DNA of 64,000 bases from CAWDMW01 sp963803575. GTDB lineage: Bacteria; Pseudomonadota; Alphaproteobacteria; Rickettsiales; UBA998. Under the pieces are notes generated by a model that was not told the origin of the DNA, did not search any database, and worked only from the letters and a program-made list of their open reading frames with translations. Made by a program: the position numbers and the translations under genes. Position 1 is the stretch's first letter, and each line of letters begins with the position of its first letter. The DNA lies in the NCBI GenBank assembly GCA_963803575.1, contig CAWDMW010000002.1, positions 1,178,001-1,242,000 on the forward strand, read 5' to 3'. This document shows, one piece after another, positions 43,098 through 49,929 of the stretch.

Positions 43098-43589
43098 GTT
43101 GTTTGCTCAGATTTTCAGTTTGAAGTTCAAAGAATGCGACCCACTCCGTAAATTGCTGTGGTGACATAGCCTCAATTTCAGACAGCGGCCTGCCAAGTCG
43201 CCACGCCAGCGCTAACTGGTTTCTACGGGTTGGGTCGCGGCGGAGTTTCCCTTGTGCGTCTCCATATCGCCGAAGAAATGCTCTTCGATTTTCTCGGCAA
43301 TGCGTGACACCACGCGGTAATCCGCTTCCTGCATCAGCTTGTCACGGTCGGAGACGCTGAATAGCCGCTTGCCATCCTTATCCTTGGCTTTGACCACGAT
43401 AATATTGGCGGCTTGTTCGATATTGCTGGCTTTCTTGCTGGCGATCTTGGCCATCATGTTGACTTCTGCCATCGTCATTGGCAGCACATGGATTTCCAGT
43501 GGGGCAGTGTCATCACCCCACTCAGGTATCGACATAATCAGCCTTTCCTGAGCAGCATAATGAGCAGTAGCACGATTAATAACACTCAT
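43081..43589 (-). CDS. Tail assembly chaperone G-T fusion made by -1 frameshift
   Basis: A slippery heptamer G-GGA-AAC in the correct register (minus strand, 43251-43245) lets ribosomes slip into the -1 frame after about 115 codons of the G protein. The extension reads on for 54 residues (LRRDPTRRNQLALAWRLGRP and onward, including SPQQFTEW) to a TGA at 43081-43083, overlapping the tape-measure start by 17 bp. The fusion is about 169 residues. This is the gpG/gpGT arrangement of lambda and many siphoviruses, in which the T part binds tail tube subunits. The T frame has no start codon of its own at a suitable place. Confidence 0.8.
43212..43589 (-). CDS. Tail assembly chaperone G
   Basis: A 125-residue zero-frame product that coats the tape-measure protein during tail assembly. 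It is mainly helical, with a beta-like N-terminal part (PLEIHVLPMTMAEVNMMAKI). It lies between the tail tube and tape-measure genes, the standard place. Most ribosomes should terminate at 43212; a minority produce the longer G-T fusion. Identification is by position, size and the frameshift signal. Confidence 0.8.
   Translation of the reverse strand: MSVINRATAHYAAQERLIMSIPEWGDDTAPLEIHVLPMTMAEVNMMAKIASKKASNIEQAANIIVVKAKDKDGKRLFSVSDRDKLMQEADYRVVSRIAEKIEEHFFGDMETHKGNSAATQPVETS
43245..43251 (-). promoter_or_regulatory. GGGAAAC -1 ribosomal frameshift site
   Basis: On the minus strand, G-GGA-AAC fits the X-XXY-YYZ rule. The zero-frame codons are AAG, GGA, AAC; slipping gives GGG, AAA, CTC. The same type of heptamer (GGGAAAG) is used in the lambda G-T genes. 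It sits 30 bases before the zero-frame stop. Confidence 0.85.
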
Positions 43590-43600
43590 AATTCCTCCTT

Positions 43601-43993
43601 TTAAGCTACGGTTGATTCGGTAAGCGCACCGGTGCCGGTGAAGCTGAATGAGGCTTCCACGATGCCATCGAATGATGCGCTATAAGAGATAGAGGTGATG
43701 ATCGCATCACCCGTCCAGTAGGTGTCGCCGCTATCATCGCCTTCGGGATACATATTGAGCGTGACGGTGCCACCGGCAGTTAATGCGCCTTGACCATCCG
43801 TGTCGGTTTCATCCCAGAAGCCCTCAAAACTGCCTGACCAGCTTTTGATGGTGGCTTGGTTTTTACGCCATGATGTGCCGATGATGGATGCATCCACTGT
43901 GTCGCTGGTAACTTCCAGCGACCATGATTTGATTTCAGCGACCTGGTCTGATCCGATAAAGACCTTACCTTCGCTACCCGCATGTGTAGCCAT
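43601..43993 (-). CDS. Major tail tube protein
   Basis: A 130-residue, beta-rich protein with the start typical of short tail tube proteins (AGSEGKVFIG, then VAEIKSWSLEVTSDTVDAS) and a late IITSISYSASFDGIVEASFSFTG strand region. Hexamers of it stack into the siphovirus tube. It lies just upstream of the chaperone gene. A terminator-like hairpin precedes it, which may tune its high expression from an independent promoter. The start has a GGAG Shine-Dalgarno. Confidence 0.85.
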   Translation of the reverse strand: MATHAGSEGKVFIGSDQVAEIKSWSLEVTSDTVDASIIGTSWRKNQATIKSWSGSFEGFWDETDTDGQGALTAGGTVTLNMYPEGDDSGDTYWTGDAIITSISYSASFDGIVEASFSFTGTGALTESTVA

Positions 43994-44024
43994 GATGATT
44001 CTCCTTGAGTTGGGTTAATTGAAT

Positions 44025-44056
44025 AAAAAAATGGGCGACCCCGCGAAGGATCGCCC
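44025..44056 (-). terminator. Intrinsic terminator between tail-terminator and tail-tube genes
   Basis: Read on the minus strand, GGGCGATCC and GGGTCGCCC form a 9-bp stem (one G-T pair) with a 6-base loop, followed immediately by a run of seven T (A-run at 44025-44031 on the plus strand). It lies in the 91-bp gap after the gene at 44085. Confidence 0.75.
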
Positions 44057-44084
44057 AAATATGCGCCGCGCTAAGTCGGGAGGC

Positions 44085-44528
44085 TTACGTTAGCGTCTGT
44101 GGTGCATTCTCTTTGACGGTATAGAGGATGGAAAAAGTCAGCACCGCCACGGCGACTGGCTTTTCTCCCTCGTCAGAAAATTGTGTTTCGGTAGTATCGA
44201 GCGCAGTATCTTTCACCAAGCCACCGAGTGTCGGGTCAGCAGCAATCAGTTGCTCAATCTCCAGCGCCAGATCATCGGTGGCTTCATCGACATTGCCGCG
44301 AGCCTTCACATAGGCTTCCACCGTCAGCATCAACTCGCGCTGCTGGGTACGAGGGCGTGACATGGATTGCTCGCCCACGGTTTCCAGCTTAGTATAAACC
44401 AGCAGGGCTGGCAGTTTCGGGTCATTCAGCGGATAGACCCGCGCTTCATAGACATGGTTGCCTGCGGTGGTGTTGCCTTTAAGTAAGGCGGTCACCGCAT
44501 TGCGGATTTGTGTTCTGACGTGGCTCAT
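44085..44528 (-). CDS. Tail terminator (gpU-like)
   Basis: A 147-residue alpha/beta protein resembling lambda gpU: it starts HVRTQIRNAVTALLKG and contains PALLVYTKLE and a long helix with DDLALEIEQLI. The ring it forms stops tube growth and joins the head. It overlaps the head-tail joining gene upstream by 4 bp and precedes the intrinsic terminator. Confidence 0.78.
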   Translation of the reverse strand: MSHVRTQIRNAVTALLKGNTTAGNHVYEARVYPLNDPKLPALLVYTKLETVGEQSMSRPRTQQRELMLTVEAYVKARGNVDEATDDLALEIEQLIAADPTLGGLVKDTALDTTETQFSDEGEKPVAVAVLTFSILYTVKENAPQTLT

Positions 44529-44836
44529 AATTTCTCCAGCATAAGTTCGGTGATGCCCTCATTATCGGGGCTGATAACGGCGACTTCGTAATCCTGATCG
44601 TCAACATTGAAATTGTCGCCGACCTGAATTTCGGGGATGTCGATGGTACGCAGCGAAATCACCGGCTTTGCCACCACCACATCCACCGATTCACCGCCAG
44701 TCAGTTCGGAAAACTCCTGCAACATGGCTGATAGCAGGCGCGGTACACCCACCTGCGGCGTGTAGACCACCTCGCGCCCATCAAGCGCTTGCAGGAGCGC
44801 CAGATCACGCTCCTGCATGTTCTCAATGAACGGCAT
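44525..44836 (-). CDS. Head-tail joining protein (FII-like)
   Basis: A 103-residue, beta-rich protein with DIPEIQVGDNFNVDDQDYEV, typical of the head-closure/FII group that attaches tail to head. The position between the DUF2190 and gpU-like genes and the 4-bp overlap with the latter support this. Family assignment is moderate because these proteins diverge quickly. Confidence 0.7.
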   Translation of the reverse strand: MPFIENMQERDLALLQALDGREVVYTPQVGVPRLLSAMLQEFSELTGGESVDVVVAKPVISLRTIDIPEIQVGDNFNVDDQDYEVAVISPDNEGITELMLEKL

Positions 44837-44839
44837 GGT

Positions 44840-45172
44840 TTATAAACCTACGTTAAGCAGCAACTTGGCAGTCGCATCACCCGAAGCAGCAGCTTCCGCC
44901 GCCACACCCACCAGCGTATTGCCGGATGCAGTGGTGGTAAGATTGCTGTTGGAGCTATTCCAATAGAGCTTTGCGCCTTGGGTGACCGCGCCACTGGCTT
45001 TGGCAATGCTGAACACGCCGCTAATATGTACCGCGCCGGTTTTACCATCAGCAATCGCAGTCTTGGCAACACCGCCAATCGTGCCGATCACCACAAATTC
45101 ACCGGACGCAACATCCGCGCCCGATGGGGTATAGTCGAGGGCTTTACCCTCTTGAATATAGTTAGTAGCCAT
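44840..45172 (-). CDS. DUF2190 capsid-associated protein
   Basis: A 110-residue protein of small residues and beta-strands with the DUF2190 pattern (ATNYIQEGKALDYT at the start, then GVFSIAKASGAVTQGAKLYW). Relatives are encoded next to capsid genes and are probably capsid decoration proteins. A terminator-like hairpin lies between it and the capsid gene upstream. Confidence 0.85.
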   Translation of the reverse strand: MATNYIQEGKALDYTPSGADVASGEFVVIGTIGGVAKTAIADGKTGAVHISGVFSIAKASGAVTQGAKLYWNSSNSNLTTTASGNTLVGVAAEAAASGDATAKLLLNVGL

Positions 45173-45198
45173 AAGTTTTCTCCTTAGATTTAGGCATT

Positions 45199-45220
45199 AA
45201 AAAAGCAGCTAAAAGCTGCT
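45199..45220 (-). terminator. Intrinsic terminator after the capsid gene
   Basis: On the minus strand, AGCAGCT and AGCTGCT form a 7-bp stem with a 3-base loop, followed by six T. It stands 27 bp after the capsid stop and before the DUF2190 gene, so it may reduce read-through and raise capsid output relative to downstream genes. Confidence 0.75.
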
Positions 45221-45246
45221 GTGAGAGTTATTGTTAGAGGTTAGAT

Positions 45247-47265
45247 TTATGCGCCAGGGTTTTTATACATGGTGCGGTATTCCAGCGCTGCCGCCGCTGC
45301 ATCGATGCGGACTTTGAACTCGCGTCCATCAATCGTCCAGCCATCCATATCATCAAGGAATGGCAGTGCCACACCATCCAGATAACCCACCTCAATCGTA
45401 TCAAACGAGTTGGGGTCGGAGGCCAGATACCATGCGGTGGCCGAGGCAGCATCGAGCCGTGCATCCGCAATCACTTCCAGCGCACCATTGACGGTGGCAA
45501 GGTTGCGAACGCGGCTGTTGGCTTGATCCGGATCAGCTTCCGAGGCCATCAACACCGCTGCCGTATCCACTTTCTCCACCGGAGTCAGCAGGAAGCTAGG
45601 GCGGATATTGAGCGTGGCTTCACCATCCTTCTGCTTACGCATGGCAGCGCGAGCTTTGCTGACATTGGCAGCAGTAATGGCTGTGCCAGATCCCGCCAGA
45701 TTCTTGTGATCAGCATGGAACACGGCTTTGCCATCTGACATATTGGGATTGTCAGTAAGGATGGAGAACACCAAATCACCCACGGTACGTGCCGCAGCAC
45801 GGCCTAATGTGCGCGGAATGCGGGTAAACGCCTCCAGATCATCATTGATGATGGCTTGTCGGGTGATGCTGAATAGCTCGCCATAAGTCGCCAGCTGGAT
45901 TTGCTCACCGCGCTCACCGATGGTGGTGTGTTTGTATTCACCACCTTCAGCGACCTTGCGAAGCGAAGGCACGGTGCCAATACCTGTGCGGGTGTGAATC
46001 TTGAAATCCGACAGATTCCCAGCGCGGGTAAAGCGAGGGAATACCTCTGGCGCTTCTTCATAACCGCGCAGCATGGCTTTCCGCGCATTATTCTCCAAAA
46101 TCTTCGGAAAATCACTGCTGGAATGGGTAAAGGCGCGTCCAATCATAGTGCTGCGATCCATGCCCTCGGTACGAACATTATGCAGTTCCAGGCACTTGCG
46201 AGCGATATCCACCAGCTGATAGCCGCATAGCTCGCTGGCTTTGTTAGGGTCATCGGAAAGCCCTGCGCGAACGGAAATGGCATCCTCGGCAGCGCGAGAG
46301 AATTTCTCCGATGCAGATTCACCGACCTCAATACGCTGGCCACTGGCAGCGGGTTGCTCTTGCTTACCAATCGCATCGAGCAGCAATTTCCGTGCCTCAT
46401 TGACATCAATCGCGGGGTCATCCAAGCAGGAATCGCGTGTTTCAGTATGGTCGCCGTGACCTTCAAACAGGCTGCGAATCTCGGTGCGGCGTTCTTTTTC
46501 AGTTTCCAGCGCACGTTTTGCACCTTCATCCATGGCACCGCTACGCACTTCGTCAAGATTGACTTCTTCTGTGCGCTTTGCATCTAGCTCCGGTGCCTCA
46601 TTAACTTTATCAGGCATAGTTTTCTCCTTATGTGTGGGTTGTGATGGTTGGGGTTCAAGGCTGCGCTCTTCCGGAGCGTCCTCATCTGAGGCTTCCACGC
46701 GGGTGGCTTCTTCCTCAGCACTCCGGCCAACTCCAACGGTGGAATCGGCAGGAATATCGACCAGTGAAATCTCCATCGGTGTCCAGCTGACGACTCGATA
46801 GAGGTCTGGTTTATCTTTATGTTCTTCTTGCAGCTTGCGCTCATTGATGCGGTAGGAAACGGATACGTTCCGCAAAATACCATCGCGCACATCCTGCCAA
46901 ATGCCTTCCACCTCAGCACGTTTGCTCAGGCGCACTTCCGCATGGCCACGATTATTCTCAAGCCATGCGCGTTCGACCACGCCAATGCGGTTATCACGCT
47001 CTGAGCGGTCATGGTTATAGAGCAGCGGGGCAGAGCTATTGAGCCGCTGCAAATCCGCTTCACCTGCTCCATGCCCTAGCACTTCCACCCACGGCTCACT
47101 AAAAAATGAAGCGCGGGTGACAGGTTCTTCCGAAGAAAAAGAAAGCCGCACAAGGCGGCTATCTTCGTCAATGATGGATTCGCGGGTGAGATCAATCGTC
47201 CGCGTCAGTATCACCGGATTTTCCTGTTTCGTCTTTGTTGGTTTCTTTGCTACTTTCTGTGGCAT
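45247..47265 (-). CDS. Prohead protease/major capsid protein fusion
   Basis: A 672-residue polyprotein. The N-terminal part (about 20-190) is an HK97-type prohead protease with His in LLYNHDRSE and Ser in RNVSVSY. An acidic, charged linker with scaffold character follows (about 195-370). The C-terminal part (about 380-672) is the major capsid protein (segments TGIGTVPSLRKV and YGELFSITRQAIINDD). Self-cleavage would release the capsid protein. The start at 47265 is set by AAGGAG 7 bp upstream; it overlaps the portal gene by 74 bp. An internal Met within the linker could give extra capsid protein. Confidence 0.88.
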   Translation of the reverse strand: MPQKVAKKPTKTKQENPVILTRTIDLTRESIIDEDSRLVRLSFSSEEPVTRASFFSEPWVEVLGHGAGEADLQRLNSSAPLLYNHDRSERDNRIGVVERAWLENNRGHAEVRLSKRAEVEGIWQDVRDGILRNVSVSYRINERKLQEEHKDKPDLYRVVSWTPMEISLVDIPADSTVGVGRSAEEEATRVEASDEDAPEERSLEPQPSQPTHKEKTMPDKVNEAPELDAKRTEEVNLDEVRSGAMDEGAKRALETEKERRTEIRSLFEGHGDHTETRDSCLDDPAIDVNEARKLLLDAIGKQEQPAASGQRIEVGESASEKFSRAAEDAISVRAGLSDDPNKASELCGYQLVDIARKCLELHNVRTEGMDRSTMIGRAFTHSSSDFPKILENNARKAMLRGYEEAPEVFPRFTRAGNLSDFKIHTRTGIGTVPSLRKVAEGGEYKHTTIGERGEQIQLATYGELFSITRQAIINDDLEAFTRIPRTLGRAAARTVGDLVFSILTDNPNMSDGKAVFHADHKNLAGSGTAITAANVSKARAAMRKQKDGEATLNIRPSFLLTPVEKVDTAAVLMASEADPDQANSRVRNLATVNGALEVIADARLDAASATAWYLASDPNSFDTIEVGYLDGVALPFLDDMDGWTIDGREFKVRIDAAAAALEYRTMYKNPGA

Positions 47266-48778
47266 CGTTTTCTCCTTGGGTTTGGTTAAAGAGTGAGAGT
47301 TGCCCATCTTGATTTGATGAGCCGCCATTGCTGGTGCTAAAGCTAATGCCAGCAGCGTTTTCCTGTTCGCGCTCCTGCTTGATTTGCTCGAACGTATCCT
47401 GCGGGTTGCCACCGCGAGCGCGGATGACCTCGGCGCGGGATTTGAAGCCAGCCGCCACCGCTTTTTCCTCAGCAGTGACTTCTTTTTGCGGATCAATCCA
47501 CGGCATCACTGGCCCTTGGAAGCCATCCTTTTTGAGCGTATTCGGGTTGATCCCATTGGTGGGCAGTTTCAACTGACCGGATAGCACCGCCATTTCCACG
47601 AAGCGTTCCCAGATTGGGCGGACGCAGCGTTCGATGAAATATTCACGCAGCACCGCGTAATGCACCGATTGCTCCACCAGCTCCTGACGCTGCGCCGAGT
47701 ATGTACCGTTATAATCCTTGGCGATGGAGGAGTAGCCAGTAGACGTGCCAGCCGCTACCGCCCGAAGCTGCGAATTGCGAAACTGCTCCAGCATAGTGTT
47801 CGGTCGATTGCTATCAATCATGCCCACTTCTTCACCTGGCAGCAGATTGTCAAAAATCATTCCAGGCTGCATTTTCATCAGGCGGTTGCCAGCGCTATCC
47901 ACCTCTAAACCCGTAGCGGGGCCATCGAGCGATTTACGAACGTAAGCGCAAATGCTCGCTGCCACTTTTGCCGCCAGCCGTTCCGATAGTTCGTAATCCT
48001 TAATGTCCTCCATGCGCGTCAGCACGCTGGCGAAGATCGACACGCCGCGTGTTTGGCTGATGCGCTTGGCAATTTTCAGATGAATGATTTTCTCAGCCGC
48101 GATGCGTTTGGTGTCCTGTCGCAGCACAATGGAATAGGAATCACCAGGATGTTCCTTGTAGAGGTAATAGGCTTTAGGCTTGCGCCATGCATTTTTCTCC
48201 ACCCCATGCGTGATGCGCTTTTTTTCATCAATCAGCTCAAACGGCAGAAAATCCGCCTCGATCATCTCCAGCGAATATGGCACGAGTGTGCCATGATCAA
48301 TCGTACTACTCGTACCTTCAATATGCTTAATCAGCACCTCACCATCCCGAAACCAGTGCCGCGCCAGCAGCCGTAGCATCTGATTCCAATGGCATTCCCA
48401 TGTCACTTCGGGAAAGCGTACCCATTCTTCCCATAGCTCAATCAACTGGTCATTAACTGGCTTGGCCAGTTCACCGCTTTTCAGTTTCACCTGCGGCTCT
48501 ACGTTAATGCCGCGCCCGACCACATTATTGACCAGGCAATCCAGCACACCACCAGCCAGGTCATGGTTTTCATCAAGGTGACGCGCCTGCAAGCGCAGCG
48601 ATTCACCCGCCCGATCCACAATCGCATCACCGCTACCAGGGTCGGTTTTGGTTTTACGCAAGCGCGAGGGCTGGGCTGCTTCATACGCACGTTGGGCTTT
48701 CAACACCTTCCGCGCCGTATCACGCCGCAGCGCCGCCTCCGGCGACACCACCTCAATCGTTTTATCAATTATGTTCAT
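47192..48778 (-). CDS. Phage portal protein, lambda family
   Basis: A 528-residue portal with the lambda gpB-type pattern: DENHDLAGGVLDCLVNNVVG near the N-terminus, WFRDGEVLIKH in the middle and TSTGYSSIAKDYNGTYSAQR in the conserved core. Twelve copies form the channel for DNA packaging and release. The C-terminal tail is Gln/Asp-rich and overlaps the start of the protease-capsid gene. It is preceded by the small gpW-like gene. Confidence 0.92.
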   Translation of the reverse strand: MNIIDKTIEVVSPEAALRRDTARKVLKAQRAYEAAQPSRLRKTKTDPGSGDAIVDRAGESLRLQARHLDENHDLAGGVLDCLVNNVVGRGINVEPQVKLKSGELAKPVNDQLIELWEEWVRFPEVTWECHWNQMLRLLARHWFRDGEVLIKHIEGTSSTIDHGTLVPYSLEMIEADFLPFELIDEKKRITHGVEKNAWRKPKAYYLYKEHPGDSYSIVLRQDTKRIAAEKIIHLKIAKRISQTRGVSIFASVLTRMEDIKDYELSERLAAKVAASICAYVRKSLDGPATGLEVDSAGNRLMKMQPGMIFDNLLPGEEVGMIDSNRPNTMLEQFRNSQLRAVAAGTSTGYSSIAKDYNGTYSAQRQELVEQSVHYAVLREYFIERCVRPIWERFVEMAVLSGQLKLPTNGINPNTLKKDGFQGPVMPWIDPQKEVTAEEKAVAAGFKSRAEVIRARGGNPQDTFEQIKQEREQENAAGISFSTSNGGSSNQDGQLSLFNQTQGENDATESSKETNKDETGKSGDTDADD

Positions 48779-48784
48779 AACAAA

Positions 48785-49009
48785 TTACTCGCTAAAATCG
48801 GCTAATGCAGCTTGCTGATTGTTCTGAATGGTCTGCTCAAACGCCAACACACGCCGTTCCCAATACTGAATCTGCTCACGTATTTCCTTGGAGTTGGCGA
48901 GGGTCAAGCTACGGCCATTCATGGTGTAGCTTTGCCCTTTTGCCACTGCCAGATCAGCCGCAATCCATGCATCCAGCGCCGTTTGCGCCTGTGTTAATGT
49001 CAGTGCCAT
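48785..49009 (-). CDS. Small head-tail joining protein (gpW-like)
   Basis: A 74-residue protein with two helices, of the size and position of lambda gpW: between terminase and portal. The segments LTLTQAQTALDAW and IREQIQYWERRV are typical of this group. It binds the portal ring to stabilise packaged DNA. It stops 6 bp before the portal start. Confidence 0.8.
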   Translation of the reverse strand: MALTLTQAQTALDAWIAADLAVAKGQSYTMNGRSLTLANSKEIREQIQYWERRVLAFEQTIQNNQQAALADFSE

Positions 49010-49011
49010 AT

Positions 49012-49923
49012 TCAGTCCTTAATAGAGTTAATGATTGCTTGCCCGATGGCTTCGGGAATTTGCGGCACTACGGCGTTTCCGAGTGCTTTAAGTCTGTCCA
49101 CCCGCGAGGAAAACCCATCACTATCTCGGCAAATAAGGGGTTTAGGTATATCGGGTCGGTTGAAGTAGTCCTCAGTCCTTCGGACATCTTCGCACCACGA
49201 AAATGCTTGCTGCCCACATAGCGATTGCGATTTGCGCCTTTGAACTCGTTTGCTCCCATCGTCGGTAGCAACCGCGCCAGTCGAGCCAGACCCACGCTTC
49301 CTGCTGTTCCCTGACCGTTGATCTTTCTCGGCATGCCCGTGCTGGTGATGTAATACTGGTCGTTCTTGCCGATGATCGCGCCCTGACTCGCATCGCTTGC
49401 CATCGGCGTGGGCAATAATCCAAACTCGGTCGCGCCTATGGGGTGCTCCGACGGCACAAGCTGGAATAACAAATGGCTGCACGGTGTAGCCTTCACGTTC
49501 CAAGTCAACTTTCGAACGGGTGAATGCCATTTGTGCGAAGTTAGCAACGTTTTCACCAACGACCCAAGAGGGCTGCGCTTGTTGAATGATTCGAAACATC
49601 TCCGGCCAGAGATCGCGGTCATCTTCCGTTCCTTTTTTGCGTCCGGCAACAGAGAATGGCTGGCAGGGGAATCCACCGCAGACAAGGTCGATCCGTCCTT
49701 CGTAAATAGGTCTTTCTGCATCGTATAATGTTCCGTTTTCATAGCGTAATTGCCGGATATCCTGAGCAATCGGCACATGCGGCCAATGCTTGCTTAAGAC
49801 ATCTCGGCAAAAGGGTTCGATTTCACAAAAGGCGATGATGGCAAGACCAGCACGTTCCAGTCCAAGGGAGAAACCGCCGATACCAGAGAATAAATCCAGC
49901 ACGGTCAGTTTTGTTTCCATCAT
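49012..49923 (-). CDS. dcm: Phage DNA cytosine-5 methyltransferase
   Basis: A 303-residue C5 methyltransferase. Visible motifs are I (DLFSGIGGFSLGLERAG), IV (GGFPCQPFSVAG with catalytic Cys), VI (GENVANF), VIII (HRRDRVWIIA) and X (LKALGNAVVPQIPEAIG). The target-recognition region between VIII and X is short and low in hydrophobic residues. Methylation probably protects phage DNA from host restriction. It sits between the terminase and gpW genes and contains a long second open frame (49068-49778) that may also be translated. Confidence 0.92.
   Translation of the reverse strand: MMETKLTVLDLFSGIGGFSLGLERAGLAIIAFCEIEPFCRDVLSKHWPHVPIAQDIRQLRYENGTLYDAERPIYEGRIDLVCGGFPCQPFSVAGRKKGTEDDRDLWPEMFRIIQQAQPSWVVGENVANFAQMAFTRSKVDLEREGYTVQPFVIPACAVGAPHRRDRVWIIAHADGKRCESGRDHRQERPVLHHQHGHAEKDQRSGNSRKRGSGSTGAVATDDGSKRVQRRKSQSLCGQQAFSWCEDVRRTEDYFNRPDIPKPLICRDSDGFSSRVDRLKALGNAVVPQIPEAIGQAIINSIKD
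49068..49778 (-). CDS. Overlapping frame inside the methyltransferase gene
   Basis: A 236-codon open frame lies fully inside dcm in another frame of the same strand. Its product, rich in Ser, Pro and Leu, has SPASHSLL, TAISGRRCFESFNKRSPLG, FGLLPTPMASDA and a C-terminal IVMGFPRGWTDLKHSETP. From memory, similar proteins with LPTP and MGFPxGWTxL motifs are annotated beside or inside phage C5 methyltransferase genes, so it may be a real overprinted gene. The true start may be a later Met (49745 or 49724). It could still be a frame shadow that only mirrors dcm conservation. Confidence 0.35.
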   Translation of the reverse strand: MCRLLRISGNYAMKTEHYTMQKDLFTKDGSTLSAVDSPASHSLLPDAKKERKMTAISGRRCFESFNKRSPLGSLVKTLLTSHKWHSPVRKLTWNVKATPCSHLLFQLVPSEHPIGATEFGLLPTPMASDASQGAIIGKNDQYYITSTGMPRKINGQGTAGSVGLARLARLLPTMGANEFKGANRNRYVGSKHFRGAKMSEGLRTTSTDPIYLNPLFAEIVMGFPRGWTDLKHSETP

Positions 49924-49929
49924 CTTGCC

